Assembly: GCA_035610835.1 (NCBI GenBank)
Contig: CM069450.1
Location: 29,075,503-29,139,502 of the forward strand
Direction: 5' to 3'
Source of the DNA: Ophiura sarsii
Taxonomy: Eukaryota; Echinodermata; Ophiuroidea; Amphilepidida; Ophiuridae
Length of the DNA stretch: 64,000 nt
Position 1 is the stretch's first letter. Each line of letters starts with the position of its first letter. Under the pieces are notes generated by a model, which ran no database searches, was not told the DNA's origin, and worked only from the letters and a program-made list of their open reading frames with translations. A program made the translations under genes and the position numbers. This document shows, piece after piece, positions 1-13,000 of this stretch.

Positions 1-648
1 CAATCGCGTAACTGATGGAGTAGTGACTGTCTGAACGATGATTAGCGCAAGTTACGCCGCCTTAATCCGGTCGATTTACTCCTGCTTTTTAGAAGGAGTA
101 GCGAGGACTAAGCGAGGTCAGCGTAGCCCCGCCTGGCGTAAATGGCTGTGTGAACGGTGCATTTTTTTATAAGGTTGAGATTTGCGCTGTGGCGCTGCTT
201 CGCCGATGTATATATAGATTGTTTACTCGGGGTATGAATATTCATAATATTAAATAGATGAATACTCAAGGACAATTACATTACGTCATCACCATTCTTA
301 AGTCCGGCATGAATCGAACGCTTATTTCGTTCAGTTTCCAACACAGCACAGCATCGTGTAGGCCAAACAAAACTTTGTCTCAGCACCTTTTGGCTAAAAA
401 GCAAATTTACCCAAATAAGCTGTGTCCTAGGCGTTTTTTTAATTTTAATTTTTATAAAAATCAAAATATACGAGTAGTTAATAGTTATGCTTTTGACTTT
501 TTGATCAAAGTAATCATATATCATCAATGCACATTGTATGCTTGTGTTCTATTTTCGTAACTTCACACAGTAAGTTGAATTTGTGTTCTCAGATCAGTCA
601 CAGTTTGCCTAGTTTTGGTTTTTTTAATCGAAAATAAACAACAAAAAT
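1..648. other. unassigned; GC-richer first 170 bases
   Basis: The first 170 bases are GC-richer than what follows and contain a small hairpin (TACTCCT near 70-77 pairing with AGGAGTA near 93-100) and two similar strings, CTGTCTGAACG and CTGTGTGAACGG, near the ends of that block. It could be one end of a repeat that begins outside the window. The rest is AT-rich and holds nothing I can name. Confidence 0.3.
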
Positions 649-712
649 GAGGCCGCGCGTAGCGCTACGCGCAAAATCCCATTTTTAAAGCAATGCGCGC
701 GGGCCACTGAGA
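649..712. repeat. GC-rich palindromic block
   Basis: A perfect 18-base palindrome (GCGCGTAGCGCTACGCGC) is followed by a second GCGCGC run inside AT-rich DNA. Similar GCGCGC/TACGC signatures recur near 45490, 55960 and 56085 inside or beside hAT-like repeats, so this is probably a fragment of the same repeat type (inference). Confidence 0.4.
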
Positions 713-1134
713 CAAAGTATTAAATTTTGTTGGCCTAATAAGAGACAGAAGGGGTTAGTTTTAGTCATCCACTGGGTGACGAATAATTTAAATAGAGCGC
801 AGCTGAAATGAAACGGGCGCTCTTCCGGAGCTGACTGGTTTTATAAAATGAAGTAAACGGCGCCATAAAAGTGTGCATGATTTTGAAAACGCTTTATGTC
901 TTCACATAATAAAGTATCAAGGTTGACCAGATTTCCAGGTGGTCAAGTATCATGCTCTTACTTGTTTCCTGAAAATAATGTTATATTAAATCAAATTTCA
1001 TCTGAAACCATTTTAATCGGCTTGTGATTTCCACAAACATATAACCAGAACGATATATCATCCTTTTTAGAGCAACCCACGGTATATTTTTGATGAAAAG
1101 GATGATATGTTTTAGTGTTAATGATATCAAATGT

Positions 1135-1440
1135 GCAATTGAAAAGTTGGAATAAGGATGAAATAAGCATGATACTCAATATGACATAGTTCCATCACAT
1201 ATATCATATCTATAAAATATTTAAGGTCAAATGGAAAAACCGTCGATATTGACAAATTACGTGAATAGTTATAATATGATTAAAATACTCGATTGAGCTG
1301 CGTTATACTAGTAATGTTTACACGTGGTTAGCGTTGCGAGAAATAAGTAAATTAATATTAAATTTGAAATTGAAAAGTAGGGAAAAGGATATAATAAGCA
1401 TAGTAATAAATAATATGACTTCGTGCCATCACATTTAGAC
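1135..1440. repeat. diverged direct repeat pair
   Basis: About 60 bases near 1138-1200 (GAAAAGTTGGAATAAGGATG, then a TATGAC...CCATCACAT string) recur with mismatches near 1371-1435. The spacing is about 230 bases. The rest of 720-2130 is AT-rich DNA in which I see nothing else. Confidence 0.45.
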
Positions 1441-2132
1441 AGTATCGTTCATTTCACCGGCATACCTATAGCAAGTCCTTTCGCTTGGTGTAGTAATTTA
1501 CACAAGAAATATGCAAAAGCTTATCGTAGCAGATATTAGTTTTAAAACTAGCCCAAATCTGGCTGAAAGTCACCACGTGTGCTAAGTAATGTGGCAAGCA
1601 GCGCCTGCGGGCTTGCTACCACACTCAAGGTCCCCCAGCATGCGGTCAATGGTGTTGGATGGATGTAAGTTAAACAAATACAAGTCAACGGGAATGGTTA
1701 TTGATGGTAGGGTTTTCCTGATTATATTAAAACCAGGTGGAGTGATCACTATCTCTGGTCAACGCGCGTCCTATGGAACACAATACAGAGAAACGTTTTT
1801 TTAGCGCCAATCAAACATGTTCTAGCGTATGAAACTATTGGATAGTATCATACATTTATACATGTTTATAAGGGTATCCTCGTCCCTGTTTAAGACAGTT
1901 CGGGTACATTAAAAGCCTTCCGAATGTTTGTCTGGGTTTATACTACTACCGAAGGTGCGGACGTTTCGGATACTTCCCTCAAATCAACACAGTCCTCGGA
2001 AACAATACTAGCGTATGCATATTATGTTCCTTTCGAGCAGCAACTACGACGAACTTATCGACCACCAACAAACAAAATAACGCCGTCTGCTAAACATCTG
2101 CTGAAGAGACTCGCGAACCTATAACATACGAA

Positions 2133-2482
2133 GATATAATAATGATAATAATAATAATAATATTACCGTTCTTATATAGCGCTCTCCACAATGCAAGCAC
2201 AGTCCCAAAGCGCTTTTTAAATCATTATTATCGCTGCCAGTTTAGATATCAGAATCCTTTGGTCGCTACACTTAGGCGGCTACCAGTCGACAAGTGCACA
2301 AGCCTATCAGCACTACTTAGATTTTGATATCCTAACAGCTCCCCAAATATCGCTTGGGTCGACGAAGCAATTGAGACTAAGTACCTTGCCCAAGGATACA
2401 AACACGTTGGCCGTAGCGGGGCTCGAACTCACAATCTTTGCATCGTGAGACCGGCGTCTTATCCACTAGACCACACACGCTC
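2133..2482 (-). mobile_element. tRNA-derived SINE, near full length
   Basis: Read on the minus strand, the 5' head has a polymerase III box A (TGGTCTAGTGG, 2463-2473) and box B (GAGTTCGAGCCCC, 2418-2430), spaced as in a tRNA. Downstream is the CCTTGGGCAAGG core (2384-2395) seen in many marine-invertebrate SINEs. The 3' end has GAGCGCTATATAAG (2172-2185) followed by an (ATT)n microsatellite tail (2135-2163). The head resembles tRNA-Glu/Asp-type sequences. I see no clear target-site duplication. The element needs a partner LINE for mobility. The 41.5 kb SINE shares this head but has another body. Confidence 0.85.
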
Positions 2483-2483
2483 T

Positions 2484-2930
2484 CATATTTTTCGTCACAC
2501 GATGGGACCATTAGTTTTCACTACCTACCCTTAAACCATACTTTGTAAACTCTTGTATTGAATGGAAACTAGGTAGAAGGTTATTCGGATTGTTTTACCA
2601 TCTTGATAACAAAACTGTCTGGTCAACACATCACTATTTATTGAGTAATAGAGTCTTCTACATCCATTATCATGATTATATATTATAATCTTTGTTTGTC
2701 GTATAATCTTATATACTTTCGCCGACAATATGCTGAGTTTTTTTTGTGTCAATGTGTATCAGTCTCGTTCAATAATACCTAAATTCGAATCATTAGCTCA
2801 CCAGCCAACTTCAAAAGGCCTGTTAGTTTTGGCGTAGGGTTACGTGGAGAGCTAAATAATATTAAACAATTACTTTTAGATGACAGATAGATAAAGGGGT
2901 AAAAAAAGGAAGCCCCTCCCCTAAAATGTG
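2484..2930. other. unassigned AT-rich DNA
   Basis: I see no gene, no inverted termini and no convincing repeat here. Confidence 0.4.
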
Positions 2931-2935
2931 ATCAC

Positions 2936-3620
2936 GTTTGTTTGCATAACTCTTCACACAATTAAACGTTTTGAGAGATTGAAACACTTATAAAATCAAA
3001 AACACTTTGCTATCCATAGAAAGATTTTTTCATTCAATATCAGTTACTTTCCCAAAATAGTCACATTTCACCATAATCTTGTTTTTAAAAAAAATTGGCA
3101 CTTTTCAAGATTCTATACCAGTTTGTGTGCATGAATTCACACACAATTAGGTGTTTTGAGATATTGAAACTTTTGCGAAAGGGAAAACCCTTGGCTACCA
3201 ACACAAAGTTTCCCCTTTTTCAATACCATGTTTACTCTTCACAATAAGTCACATTTCCCCAAAATGATGTTTTCCGAAAAGAGGCACTTTTCAACAATAC
3301 AGGGAAGATATTGATGTGAACGGTGAACAATATTGGCTAGTCATTCATGAAATTTCAAATAAGGACCCGCTAAAGAAAAAAAACCGTTCTTTTAATTGAA
3401 AAAAGGACAATTGAAATTAATTTTAAACAGCACTGGAGATATTTTGTGTAACTTTCTTTTTCAGAAAACATCATTTTAGGAGAATGTGAATGTTTTGGAA
3501 GAAAAGAACATGCTATGAAAAAAAGAAGAAAAAAAACCCTTTTGATGGGTAGCCAAGCCTTTATATTTGGGTCATGACCAAAAATGAGGGGAAATATTTT
3601 TGTTGTTGTCATTTTTATCA
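2936..3620. repeat. tandem plus inverted ~185-bp repeat
   Basis: Two diverged direct units lie at about 2936-3119 and 3120-3300. Both carry TTCACACA, TTTTGAGA.ATTGAAAC, TAGTCACATTT or TAAGTCACATTT, and GGCACTTTTCAA in the same order. Part of the unit returns inverted at about 3465-3620, where GAAAACATCATTTT mirrors AAAATGATGTTTTC of the second unit. The arrangement suggests a foldback or satellite-derived repeat. The frames it opens are not coding. Confidence 0.6.
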
Positions 3621-4385
3621 AAACAAAACCACGTTTTCTTCCTAAGAAGTTGAAGTTGAAATTTAGTGTTTTTAATGCTAGAATGTAGCTTATCGTATAG
3701 TTAATTAAACTACAACTCGAATATGTAGCCATTTTTGTTACAGTCTGTATGATTCTATCATGTAAATATATGTGTATATCCCCTACCTTAATCATGTTAA
3801 TTGTTATGTTTAAAATCAATGTGTTATAGTGTTTAACGAAGTCGCGAAGAGAAATGTATTTCCAAATAAATATTTATGAAACAATGACGTTAATAGGACT
3901 CTTAAAGTAACATACACGTTGATTAACAAGCTTCCATAAAATAGTGTACTCCAAACGTAAACGTGGCAGACAAAGCTCCGTTGGACTGAATGCATTACAG
4001 AAACAACTGGTTTATCTCTTAACTCTGCGCGTCGCATGTCACAAAATAGATAAAGGTGGCGCTCCGGCATCAACATGGCACAAAGAATCAGCCATGATCA
4101 TAGAACGACGACGATGACCCCATATTTTCAATACAAAAATAACTGTTCTAAATTATTGTCGACATTTTTAATCTGAAACAGTTTATACGAACACAGATTA
4201 GCAGCGTTTGAGCATGTCTAGATTAAACCTCATGCATTCTGAGAATTTATTAATTTGAATTTCATATTTGTGATATAACGATATAAACAATATTATACAA
4301 TTCAAAGAGCCTTGAAATTATGTTCATATGCTTACGCATATGAGAAAACTTCTAAGGAGTAGATCACGACAAGGTGTACAATGTA
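3621..4385. other. unassigned AT-rich DNA
   Basis: I see no recognisable feature. The open frames here have no domain signature. Confidence 0.4.
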
Positions 4386-4510
4386 TAAACACCTACAACT
4401 AAAAGTTCCTGACCAAATATTTGAATTTGACAAATCCAAAATCAATAATCGGTAGGCAATATCTGAGAGATGCATATAATAAGCACATTTCTTCTCCGTA
4501 GTTTGACATT
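4386..4510 (+). mobile_element. left-end fragment of the ACACCTA(G) MITE family
   Basis: The string ACACCTACAACTAAAAGTTCCTGACCA matches in order (shown here only as parts: ACACCTA, AAAAGT, CCTGACCA) the left terminal repeat of the complete element at 32923-33314. Downstream ATAATCGGTA and AATTTCTTCTCCG-like strings are also shared. The copy ends abruptly at 4510, where another repeat family begins, so it is truncated. Confidence 0.55.
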
Positions 4511-5080
4511 ACGTTCCATCGTCCAGTATAGTTTGAGCCAAGTTTCAAATATTGTCTGACCATGGTCTGACAGGGGCTGACATATTGAATTGGCTATCAT
4601 GCTAGTATTTGTGTAAACATGGTGCGAACATGGTGTGAATGGGGGTAATACACCTTGGACCAACTGTCTAGACGACCCGAAAAGGCACTCGCTGTAAGCA
4701 CGCTGCAACACTGCTGCTGGCATAGTATAAATTTCAACTTACACTAAATTACACTATTTGTTTAACAAATTCAAGTTCAAACATTGAGTTTCTTAATGCA
4801 AGAATATTGAAAAGTCTTGTGCTGGGCTATACAAATTCAACATTGTTCAATTCATCAAATTGACCGCACGCTGGGAAGACCCTGAGGAAGTCTGTCTACA
4901 ATCTAGCCAAATAAATTGACACACGCGGTGACTTTCAGCCACATTGGGCTAAGTCTTAAAAACTAAAATATGATCCAGGGATAAAATTGTAACTTTTTTT
5001 CGAATTTTGAACTTTTGACTTTAACCAAATTTGAAATAGTACTAATTCCAATGACAAATTGAAGTTTAAGGTGGCTAACT
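4509..5080. repeat. dispersed ~0.3 kb repeat, block 1
   Basis: The block opens with TTACGTTCCATCGTCCAGTA and contains AAATTCAAGTTCAAACATTG, CAGTCTGTCTACAATNTAGC-like and AGCCACATTGGGCTAA strings. The same strings occur in the same order at 9590-10040. Related sub-units recur about 295 bases apart inside the block (4759 and 5053). Other blocks are at 5905-6330 and, inverted, at 57700-58335. No coding potential is apparent. Confidence 0.65.
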
Positions 5081-5900
5081 CGGCTACGGTGACCGGCAAT
5101 GATTTGCTTCAAAATAACAGAGGATGTGTATATTGATGAGAAAAGATGATATGCCAAGTTTGATTTTTTTCCAAAGAGCCGTTTTTGATTTACGGAATTT
5201 TTCGTTATTTGAAAACCCATTAACTTAATACAGGAGGCGTAGCCGAATTCCCAAATACTGCCAAATTTCAGAAAACACATAGTTATGTTAATATTTTTTT
5301 CTCTTCTTTAAAATCAATGTATGCTAAAGACTTTTATTTTATTTTGATGCCAAGACACCAAGGTATAACACCTTTTTTTTTACTCCACAACTGAGTTGTG
5401 ATTGATGGTTTATTCACTGGGAATGTTAGTACTTTTTCACTATTTTCTAGAAACACTATATTGCCAAATTTTCTGAATTTCTGCAGAAAAAACTACTTGT
5501 TCAATTTGCACAAACAAGGTGTCATATTAAAGGTTCTTAAATTTAGAAAGTAATCTCGTGAGTTTTTACTAATTAAGTGTTTCTAGAACTGTTTACAGCC
5601 TTTTGAAAATTTCCCTAAAATCAAAATTGAAAAAAATATTTTTTTCAAAAAGTAAACACTGTATTTGCAAAAACTCACGAGAGAATTTAGGTAATATACT
5701 TATAAATTTATTCCCAAAGTTTCATGGCCATAGCACTTTTTGTTTAGTCTACAGAAATTCCAGAAGGTGAAAATGTAGGGAATTTTCAAAAAATAAAGAA
5801 AAACATAAGAAATTTCAAAAATGATCCGTAAGTCCTGAAATAGGTAGAGGAAAGACTTATCTTTACTGTGGTCTCAGTATAAAGCTAAGCTCTCAACGTT
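5081..5900. other. AT-rich stretch with a small foldback
   Basis: A 14-base inverted repeat, TCTCGTGAGTTTTT at 5554-5567 and its complement at 5669-5682, encloses about 100 bases. Nothing else is recognisable. Confidence 0.4.
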
Positions 5901-5904
5901 TGGG

Positions 5905-6330
5905 TTCATTACGTTCCATTAGCCTGTAGAGTTTGAGCCAAAGTTTGACAGGTTGAACTGGTCATGACGCTAGTACTTGACCCAAAAGTCAAACACTCCA
6001 GCGATGTGCCTTGCCACATGTGTCGACCTTAAGCCCAATGTGGGCTTAAGCTAATTTGTAATCTAAATCTGCTCTATATCGTAACTTCTCTCGTAATTTA
6101 ACTTTTGATTTGACTAAATCTGTAATAGCACACGTTTTTTTAAGCAAATTGTAGTTCCACAGTATTGTCACATAAGGTAATTCACATTGGGCTCACGTTT
6201 AACACTAATATCTGTTGTAGCCATACTGAATCGTGCATTTTCTCGACATTTGAACTTTATATTTTATACAATTTGGATCAGCTGTAGTTTTTATAACAAA
6301 TTGAAGTTCAAAGAATGATTTTTATAACAA
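5905..6330. repeat. dispersed ~0.3 kb repeat, block 2
   Basis: It begins with TTACGTTCCATTAGCCTGTA and includes GAGTTTGAGCCAAAG, CCCAATGTGGGCTTAAG and two AAATTG-AGTTC sub-unit marks (near 6149 and 6297). It is more diverged than blocks 1 and 3 but keeps their order. Confidence 0.55.
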
Positions 6331-6554
6331 AACAAATGATAAACTTAACCTTTTGAAGCCCAAAAGTTGCTGATCCATCCAACCTATCATCGACGTTTGA
6401 AGCTGTTTATAGACAGTTATGGAGTGAATGGAATTATTGTGAACATGAAATCTTTTCTAATACCATATCTTGAGATATATCCCACCGATTAAGCTTGTTC
6501 AACAGACTGTGCTATTTTGATATAATGTATTTATTGTGTATACTTTAAATCATG
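6331..6554. other. unassigned AT-rich DNA
   Basis: Nothing recognisable. Confidence 0.35.
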
Positions 6555-6868
6555 AATCGAAAAACCTGCATGGATTAAATGTCACAATGACCCCCACTCG
6601 TGTGGTGGCCTTCCGACCAAACACCAGCGTATTCGGTCGGTCCGAACTGCCCGAGCAGGTACCCAAAGCGCCGTAGGCACTAACAGCTGGCGCAATCACT
6701 CAAATAGTTGGGCGGGGAATAACTTGATTTGTAACCGCGGATACTACTCCATACCCGCGGTCAGGAAAATCTCAGAACTTACAGGGAACGGAACCGTAAT
6801 GTGGAGGGATTGGAGCAACCCCCGACAATATCGGACCATTATAAGAAACGTTGAGACCCATCACAATT
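6555..6868 (+). pseudogene. open GC-rich block resembling a decayed CCP/Sushi exon
   Basis: A frame of about 104 codons with no early ATG is open here, in a block clearly GC-richer than both flanks. Its latter half reads like the second half of a complement-control (Sushi) module: GNNLICNRGYYS, then a GNG and a tryptophan. The cysteine usually found just before GNG is replaced by Leu (SELTGNG), and the final cysteine is not evident. The lack of a start codon would fit an internal exon, but I see no convincing acceptor or donor. The minus strand also has coding-like stretches here, so the assignment is tentative. It may be a gene fragment or relic. Confidence 0.3.
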
Positions 6869-8440
6869 GAGTGTCGTGACAGATGTTATCGTGGAGTAGA
6901 TTTCAAAGACGATTTCCTTTGACCACGATAAAGTCAGGCAATGTAATCTCCGTTTATTTTAGAGTGTGGATTTTCCTTCTCCCGCACTCCCATGAAATAG
7001 GCCTATTTATTGGTTAACCTGTCTTAGCGATTCCTGCAAAGATCACTAATTGACGTACGTTTGTCTTTTCAAACGCTCCCTTCATGTTACAGACTTTTCT
7101 GTTAAGAATCGTGATGTACGTTTCCTTGGCACAGTGCTTCCCTACACTTTTTATATTTAATATTCCCGTAATTCGATGTGTTTTCCTGTGTAGAGTTCAT
7201 TCTTTTCGGTGGTTTCAATACATGACCATCCTTCGAAGCACCTACAAGATAACAAAGCACTATGTTTTAAATTACACAGTGTTATATACAGAACACAACT
7301 GAATGTCTTGGTACGTGACTTGTATTGCATTGCTTTTGGAGCCTTTTTGTGAATTTATAATCCCTCGTTCAATATTCAAGGCTTATTCATAACTAGTCAA
7401 TATCATCTAATGAAACAGTTCGTGCACATATTCAACTCATTATCAGCTTTCAAAGTATGTAATTGTACATCTAAATCAAGTAACTGGTGAATATCTTATC
7501 CGCAGAGGGTGGACTTAAGGAAGGTGTTTTTTGGAATTTTGTGAGTCCTATTATGCTTCTATGACTCAAATGTATATAAAAGTATACATTTTGGAAAGGA
7601 AATGGATCAGAGAATCAAATTTGGCATCAATTTAGACCAAATATGTATAGTTGTATATGCATTTGAATAATAGTTCAATAATTACAGCACTCACACAATT
7701 AAATAAATCAAATCAAGAACTTCCTTTAGTTCTTCTTAAGCTGTAGTAACTGATTCACAAATTGTAACACACGATTGATATGGTATTAAAATAAATCGCT
7801 AAATCAGAAAACTGATACTGTAACACGATTCGAGCAAGATAATTGACAATGTGATCTACCTAAATACATACGTATAATGCATTTCCGTTGCAGGTGCACA
7901 TGAGAGCTTTTATTTCAATGAAATACATTGAAATTCGTGTCTTAGATTGTTCAGGAAGAAACTGATGCAGCTTAGTAAAGCTATACATCACAGTAGGATA
8001 CGATGATATAACATAATCTCTTCCGTGTGAAAAATTGAATTGAAGGCTTAACGGATAGAGCATTTCACATGCCTGCAAACTTCCAATTGTATACTTTAGG
8101 GAAAGGTCTTTACACTTGAAGCACCTAAATGAAATATTGATTTCAAACGAAGGTATAAAATTGATGTGATGTTATTAGAAAGCTAATACCATGACGGGTG
8201 CTCTCCGCTTATTTTACTGGGATTGCATTCTCGATATATTAGCTACTTTTTCCACTTGTGCCCTTACAGACAAGAAACACATGTACTGAGACGCGTAATT
8301 TGACCCATTTTATTGGTTTGATCACCATGAAAAATACAGACAGTTGGAATTCATGGGTATTTACACATTGTAATCGTTTATGATATACATGTATAACGTG
8401 TTGCATTACACACGATTATGTACCTAATGAGTGGCTTACA
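6869..8440. other. unassigned AT-rich DNA
   Basis: I see no gene, SINE or inverted termini. Short frames (for example 7084-7302 plus and 7860-8078 minus) have no domain signature. Confidence 0.4.
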
Positions 8441-8444
8441 ACAC

Positions 8445-8750
8445 ATACACCTAGCACAAAAAGTCCACGACCAAGTGCTTTGATGTTTGCAAATTAAAAA
8501 AACCTTAGAAAAACCTTAAATGAGACAATTTCTTCTTCGCGGTTTTATACCGTGTTCAAAAAAATCGAATGGATACTTTTACAGTTATGGCAATTTTATT
8601 GATCGCACAAAACAACAGCAAAATTGCTTTATAAATGGTTCTCTATGGGATATCATTGATTTGTGCTTGCTAGTTTGTACGCAAGTAATTAAGAAGGGGA
8701 CAGACTATTTTACCTTCAGGGATCAATATTGGTGATTCGTTTCCCCTTAT
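8445..8750 (+). mobile_element. diverged copy of the ACACCTAG MITE, right end missing
   Basis: It starts ACACCTAGCACAAAAAGTCC and continues CAAGTGCTTTGA, AATTTCTTCTTCGCGG, GAATGGATACTTTTACAGTT and ATCATTGATTTGTG, matching the order in the element at 32923-33314. The right terminal repeat (AGCACCTGGTCAGGGAC in the intact copy) is not found downstream. Confidence 0.65.
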
Positions 8751-8910
8751 CTGTTGTAATGATTATTATCCGACAGTTTAATGACAGCTGGATATTAAAA
8801 CTGACCAATCTCAGCTTTTGGTGGCTTGTTACTATCATCCAGAATTGAAATTAATATGTTGCTGAATACCAGACCTGTGTGGGGAAACAGACAATTAATT
8901 TGAGACCCAT

Positions 8911-8932
8911 GGGGGGGGGGGGGGGGGGGGGG
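8911..8932 (+). repeat. poly-G tract, 22 bases
   Basis: An uninterrupted run of G, able in principle to form G-quadruplexes. Six further long G or C tracts lie in this window. Confidence 0.9.
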
Positions 8933-8934
8933 TA

Positions 8935-9589
8935 ATCACATCGGTGGTTGAAACGGCAGAGCTGCTCCTTTCGGTCCCATCCCGCAACGCTCGCAGCTCG
9001 GTACCAAATCTAGTATCGATTAAATTATATTAAAGGCGTACTACCGGACTTATTTTACTCAGAAAAAATAAAATATAGTCGTTTTGTTTTGTACGATTAT
9101 ACTCTATTATTATCACATACAGTAATAATTGTGTTATGTATGTGACGATTAAAGATATTAATACGTCAATGAGTTCAAACAATTAAATACCGTTTTTTTG
9201 TTAATTAAGCAACTATATTGTTTTCTATTTTAAAATCCTATCATACAGATGTTACCTATTTACTCTCCGAATGATATTAAACACAAACAGGTGAGACAAT
9301 TTATAGTTCTCAATATATAGATAGGGAGGAGGAAAAGGAAGCACTGGGATAGTGAAATGTACGTTATGTAAGTCATCATTCAAGGGAGCGTTGACACAGG
9401 GAAACGTACGTTTAAAAGATCTTTATAGATAGAGCTGGACGAGTGAAATGTACGTTATTCGCATTACGCCTACGAATCCTTATAGATCTATCCCTAATTT
9501 ACCGGTCTTTTAGTCTATATCAGCGGTAATAAAAATCACAGGTGGTCAGCAACTTCCAGAATTGGTCTGGATGTTGCCCACAAATCTGA
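8935..9589. other. AT-rich with a dispersed fragment at 9300-9480
   Basis: Near 9340-9460, strings such as GTGAAATGTACGTTAT (twice) and GGGAGCGTTGACACAGGGAAACG occur. Similar strings (GCGAAATGTACAGCGTT, GGGAGCGTTTGAACAGGGAC) occur near 15970-16075, so a short repeat is shared between the two loci. I recognise nothing else. Confidence 0.4.
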
Positions 9590-10040
9590 TCATATACGTT
9601 CCATCGTCCTGTATAGCTTGAGTCTATTGGGCTACATGTTAAATAAAAATCTGCTATATAATCGTAATTTGTTTTGAAATTTGAGCTTTATATTTGACAA
9701 AATCTGAAATCGCACTGGTTTTTAAACAAATTCAAGTTCAAACATTGAATTTCTTAACACCCAAGAATTGTTTAATTCAACACATTGACCCCATGCTGGG
9801 GAGACCTTAGGCAGTCTGTCTACAATATAGCGACATACATTGTCACACGCAGTGACTTGCAGCCACATTGGGCTAATTTTAAAACTAAAATCTGATCCAG
9901 GGATAATATATTGTGACTTTTATCTTCGAATATTGAACTTTTGATTTGAATAAATTTAAAATAGTACTAATTTTAATGACAAGTTGAAGTTAAAGTGTGA
10001 ATTTCTCAACACAACAACTTTCGAAAGACTTTGGGCTTTT
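9590..10040. repeat. dispersed ~0.3 kb repeat, block 3
   Basis: Closely parallels block 1: TACGTTCCATCGTCCTGTA, AAATTCAAGTTCAAACATTG, AGTCTGTCTACAATATAGC, GCAGCCACATTGGGCTAA and TCTGATCCAGGGATAA occur in the same order. It is somewhat shorter than block 1 through small deletions. Confidence 0.7.
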
Positions 10041-13000
10041 TTGCACCCAGAAAATTATCCATTTTAATTGAATCTAAATAAAACTGTGTATTGGTAAACT
10101 TTTAACATTATCTGTCTGAATACTTTTAGCTAATTTCGTTAATATTCCATGGATTTAACTCGTTCGACCAGCAAACCATATGAACATTAACACAAGAACA
10201 TCAGCAAAACCTGTAATAATTACGTTACTAAAGTCCCCACTGGTTCTTCCTACCATGTTCCTACCATGGACAAAACTAGGATGCCACCTGGCGCGGCAGC
10301 GCCTTGCGCAGTGCTTGGCCAGCGAGCCGGGCTAGAAAATACACAGGGTGCACCATTCTCCGGGGCAAAATTGGTTCTAGAAAAAAGGGATATTTCCACT
10401 CAGACTTTTACGATAACTCCAGCGCAATAGTTGACGTCCCCTTAAACGTACATATAACCATGATAATGAGTACCCAGGTGGTGTGAGACTTATATTGATG
10501 GCGTAAGGATCATATTTTATGATCCTGATGCCATCATAACTTTTAGACTTTCACCCTGCAGCACACTACTGAGACTTGTATTACTAGTCGTCCCTTCGTG
10601 ATGATGGCTGTGCTTGTTTACTTAGGCGCACGCGGAAGTTGTCATGATTAAAGAAGGAGAAAATGTCCCTTATGATTAGTTTATATTTGTTTATGATTCC
10701 CCTTCCTCTATCTTATGAAATTACATTTGACATTTATAGCACAGAATGTAAGAATGATACGATTATGGCCCACAGCGTTACAGCCCGTTAGTGTGTCCTG
10801 ACAAGTTACTCACGAGGCATAGATTGAAAGACGATTGTGATTGATTACTATGTGTGAGAAACCGCTTTAATGGGATCTTATTTTGACGTGAGAACAGAAT
10901 AGACATTTCCAGGGCAGTACACAAACGTTTCACATGCCATATTAATCTTTTGAATTGCACAGTGTCATATACAAAATAAGCCTGAATGAACACTGTCTTG
11001 GTACGTATTTTGAATTGCATTACTTTTATACACTGATCAAATAATATTATTATTTTGCTAGAGTTACTAACACGTTTGTGTCACATTTTGTTTGCATTCT
11101 TGAATTAATGACGCTATGCTAGAACTAGATTTGGATTATATTGATAAATAGCTATTGGCGTGAGACGTCAGCTTAACTGATAACCATTAATATGCCTCGA
11201 ATTGATGGTGCGCACGTAAAAATAGCCTCGGTGATCCGGTGGTTCATCTTTTTGCCGCGGTAGCGGAGAGGAACTGTTTCGAGACACGCCAGCTTTGTCC
11301 GATTCTATATATTTTGTATTGAATTTCTATTGAAATTATGCTCACACTCCAGGCTGGCTGGCTGATGATTTTCATTCAAGAAATTTGAACTGCATTTACA
11401 TTTTAACTGATGCTGGGGATGTGCTGGATTTCCCAACAGAGAACTTTACAATCCCGTAAAGTAAGCATTCCGATAAATCTACAACCACTCTGTTTACTGT
11501 CTGAAATAAAGTAGTAATTGACAAACATGTAACGCGATAACGCGAACAACGGATTCAGGGGTTTTGACTGACCTGAAATAATAAAAGAAGCAATTCTTCG
11601 AATGCGTTAATGTTGTTAGCCATATTACTGCTGTTATACAGATATTCTAAAACTTACCAATTAAGTTACCAAAATATTGCACTTTTCAAGTACTTTTGAA
11701 GTAGACATTTAAACTTGTCTCGCGAAGGGCACGCGCGTGAAGTTGCTATTGCCCATATTAAGTCCCACTCATTTCTCTTTAAAAACAATTGGCTTCCCTG
11801 CTTTTATGGTCATGTGGCTTATATTATACTTAATATTGTTATTTTCCCAATGCTTGGTATTGCATCTACACCCCGTCATAAAATCAAATCAAATCAAATA
11901 TTTAGATATTTCGCTGACATTAATCTGTTGCATTAAATAAGCTTTCCTTTACTGCGGGATTAAATAATTTAACAAAGTGACATTTATAAGGCTTCCGCTT
12001 CGTAATTTTAAATGGCCACTTTTTAGATAATTCATATATCCTTGCACTTTGTAGGGATATATGAGGAACCCACTGACACAGATAGCTATTATAATCGTTG
12101 ATAGACTTAAGTCTTTCGAATTGACTGTCATTATTCCATAATTTAGTATGATATTTATAACATGTTGAATGCTATCAACTTTCCCAATGTATTGCAACAT
12201 AGACATATTTTTAACTCTTGGTTCCAGGTTTCCTAGACTTTGTTTGGAATTGGTTTATTAACAAATGTTTCCTCAATCATTACATACACACCGCTGTATA
12301 TAATTTCACCATATAAACCAGAATTACTTAGTCATGTCATTCGCAAATATTAAAACAAACTCTGATTTAGAGATCACCACGACACTTTTAACTGCAGTCG
12401 TGCATTAAAAGAGGTTTACAAAGGGAACAAATGTATTTGTTATGAGACAGTTCTTATAGGATAGAGATCTTCTAAGAAAAAAATATATCAGGATACTTAC
12501 GAGGGCGGATCAGTAAGTTCTGTCACGAAAAGCATCCCCTGCTACACAAGACAATACTGTCTTTATGGTGTTATGTCATCCTGTGCTTCACATTCTTAGC
12601 TCCAGCTTATGTTATTTAGTGAGAATATTTAACCTAAATATAATTTGCCAAGTCTATTTCTGCAGCTACTTATCTTCCTGTGAAATCGAGCCTACAAAGG
12701 TATCGAATTATGCTGCATCACGACAATGCAAGTCCTCGCAAAGCTTGCCTCACCCAGATTTACCTTTATTGCTGGAAGGACCTTTTCAAGGATCCAAGAC
12801 CTAGATAAGCTGTACATTCAGAGATGAGACAATCCCTACTTTGGGGTACCGCCTATGTTGCGAGAAGGTGAAGATGAGGATGCAACGGTGTATAGACGTC
12901 AAGGGAAGTTTCTTCAAGACATTGGGACACTAGCATTTTCGAAATTGTATTTGATCCGCCAACGTATCAGGATATCATGTCTAGTCTTAAGCAATGTAAT

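Noticed and set aside
2395..2482. Functional tRNA gene on the minus strand
   Set aside because: The boxes are good, but the sequence continues directly into a SINE core and an (ATT)n tail, and the same head recurs at 41.6 kb.
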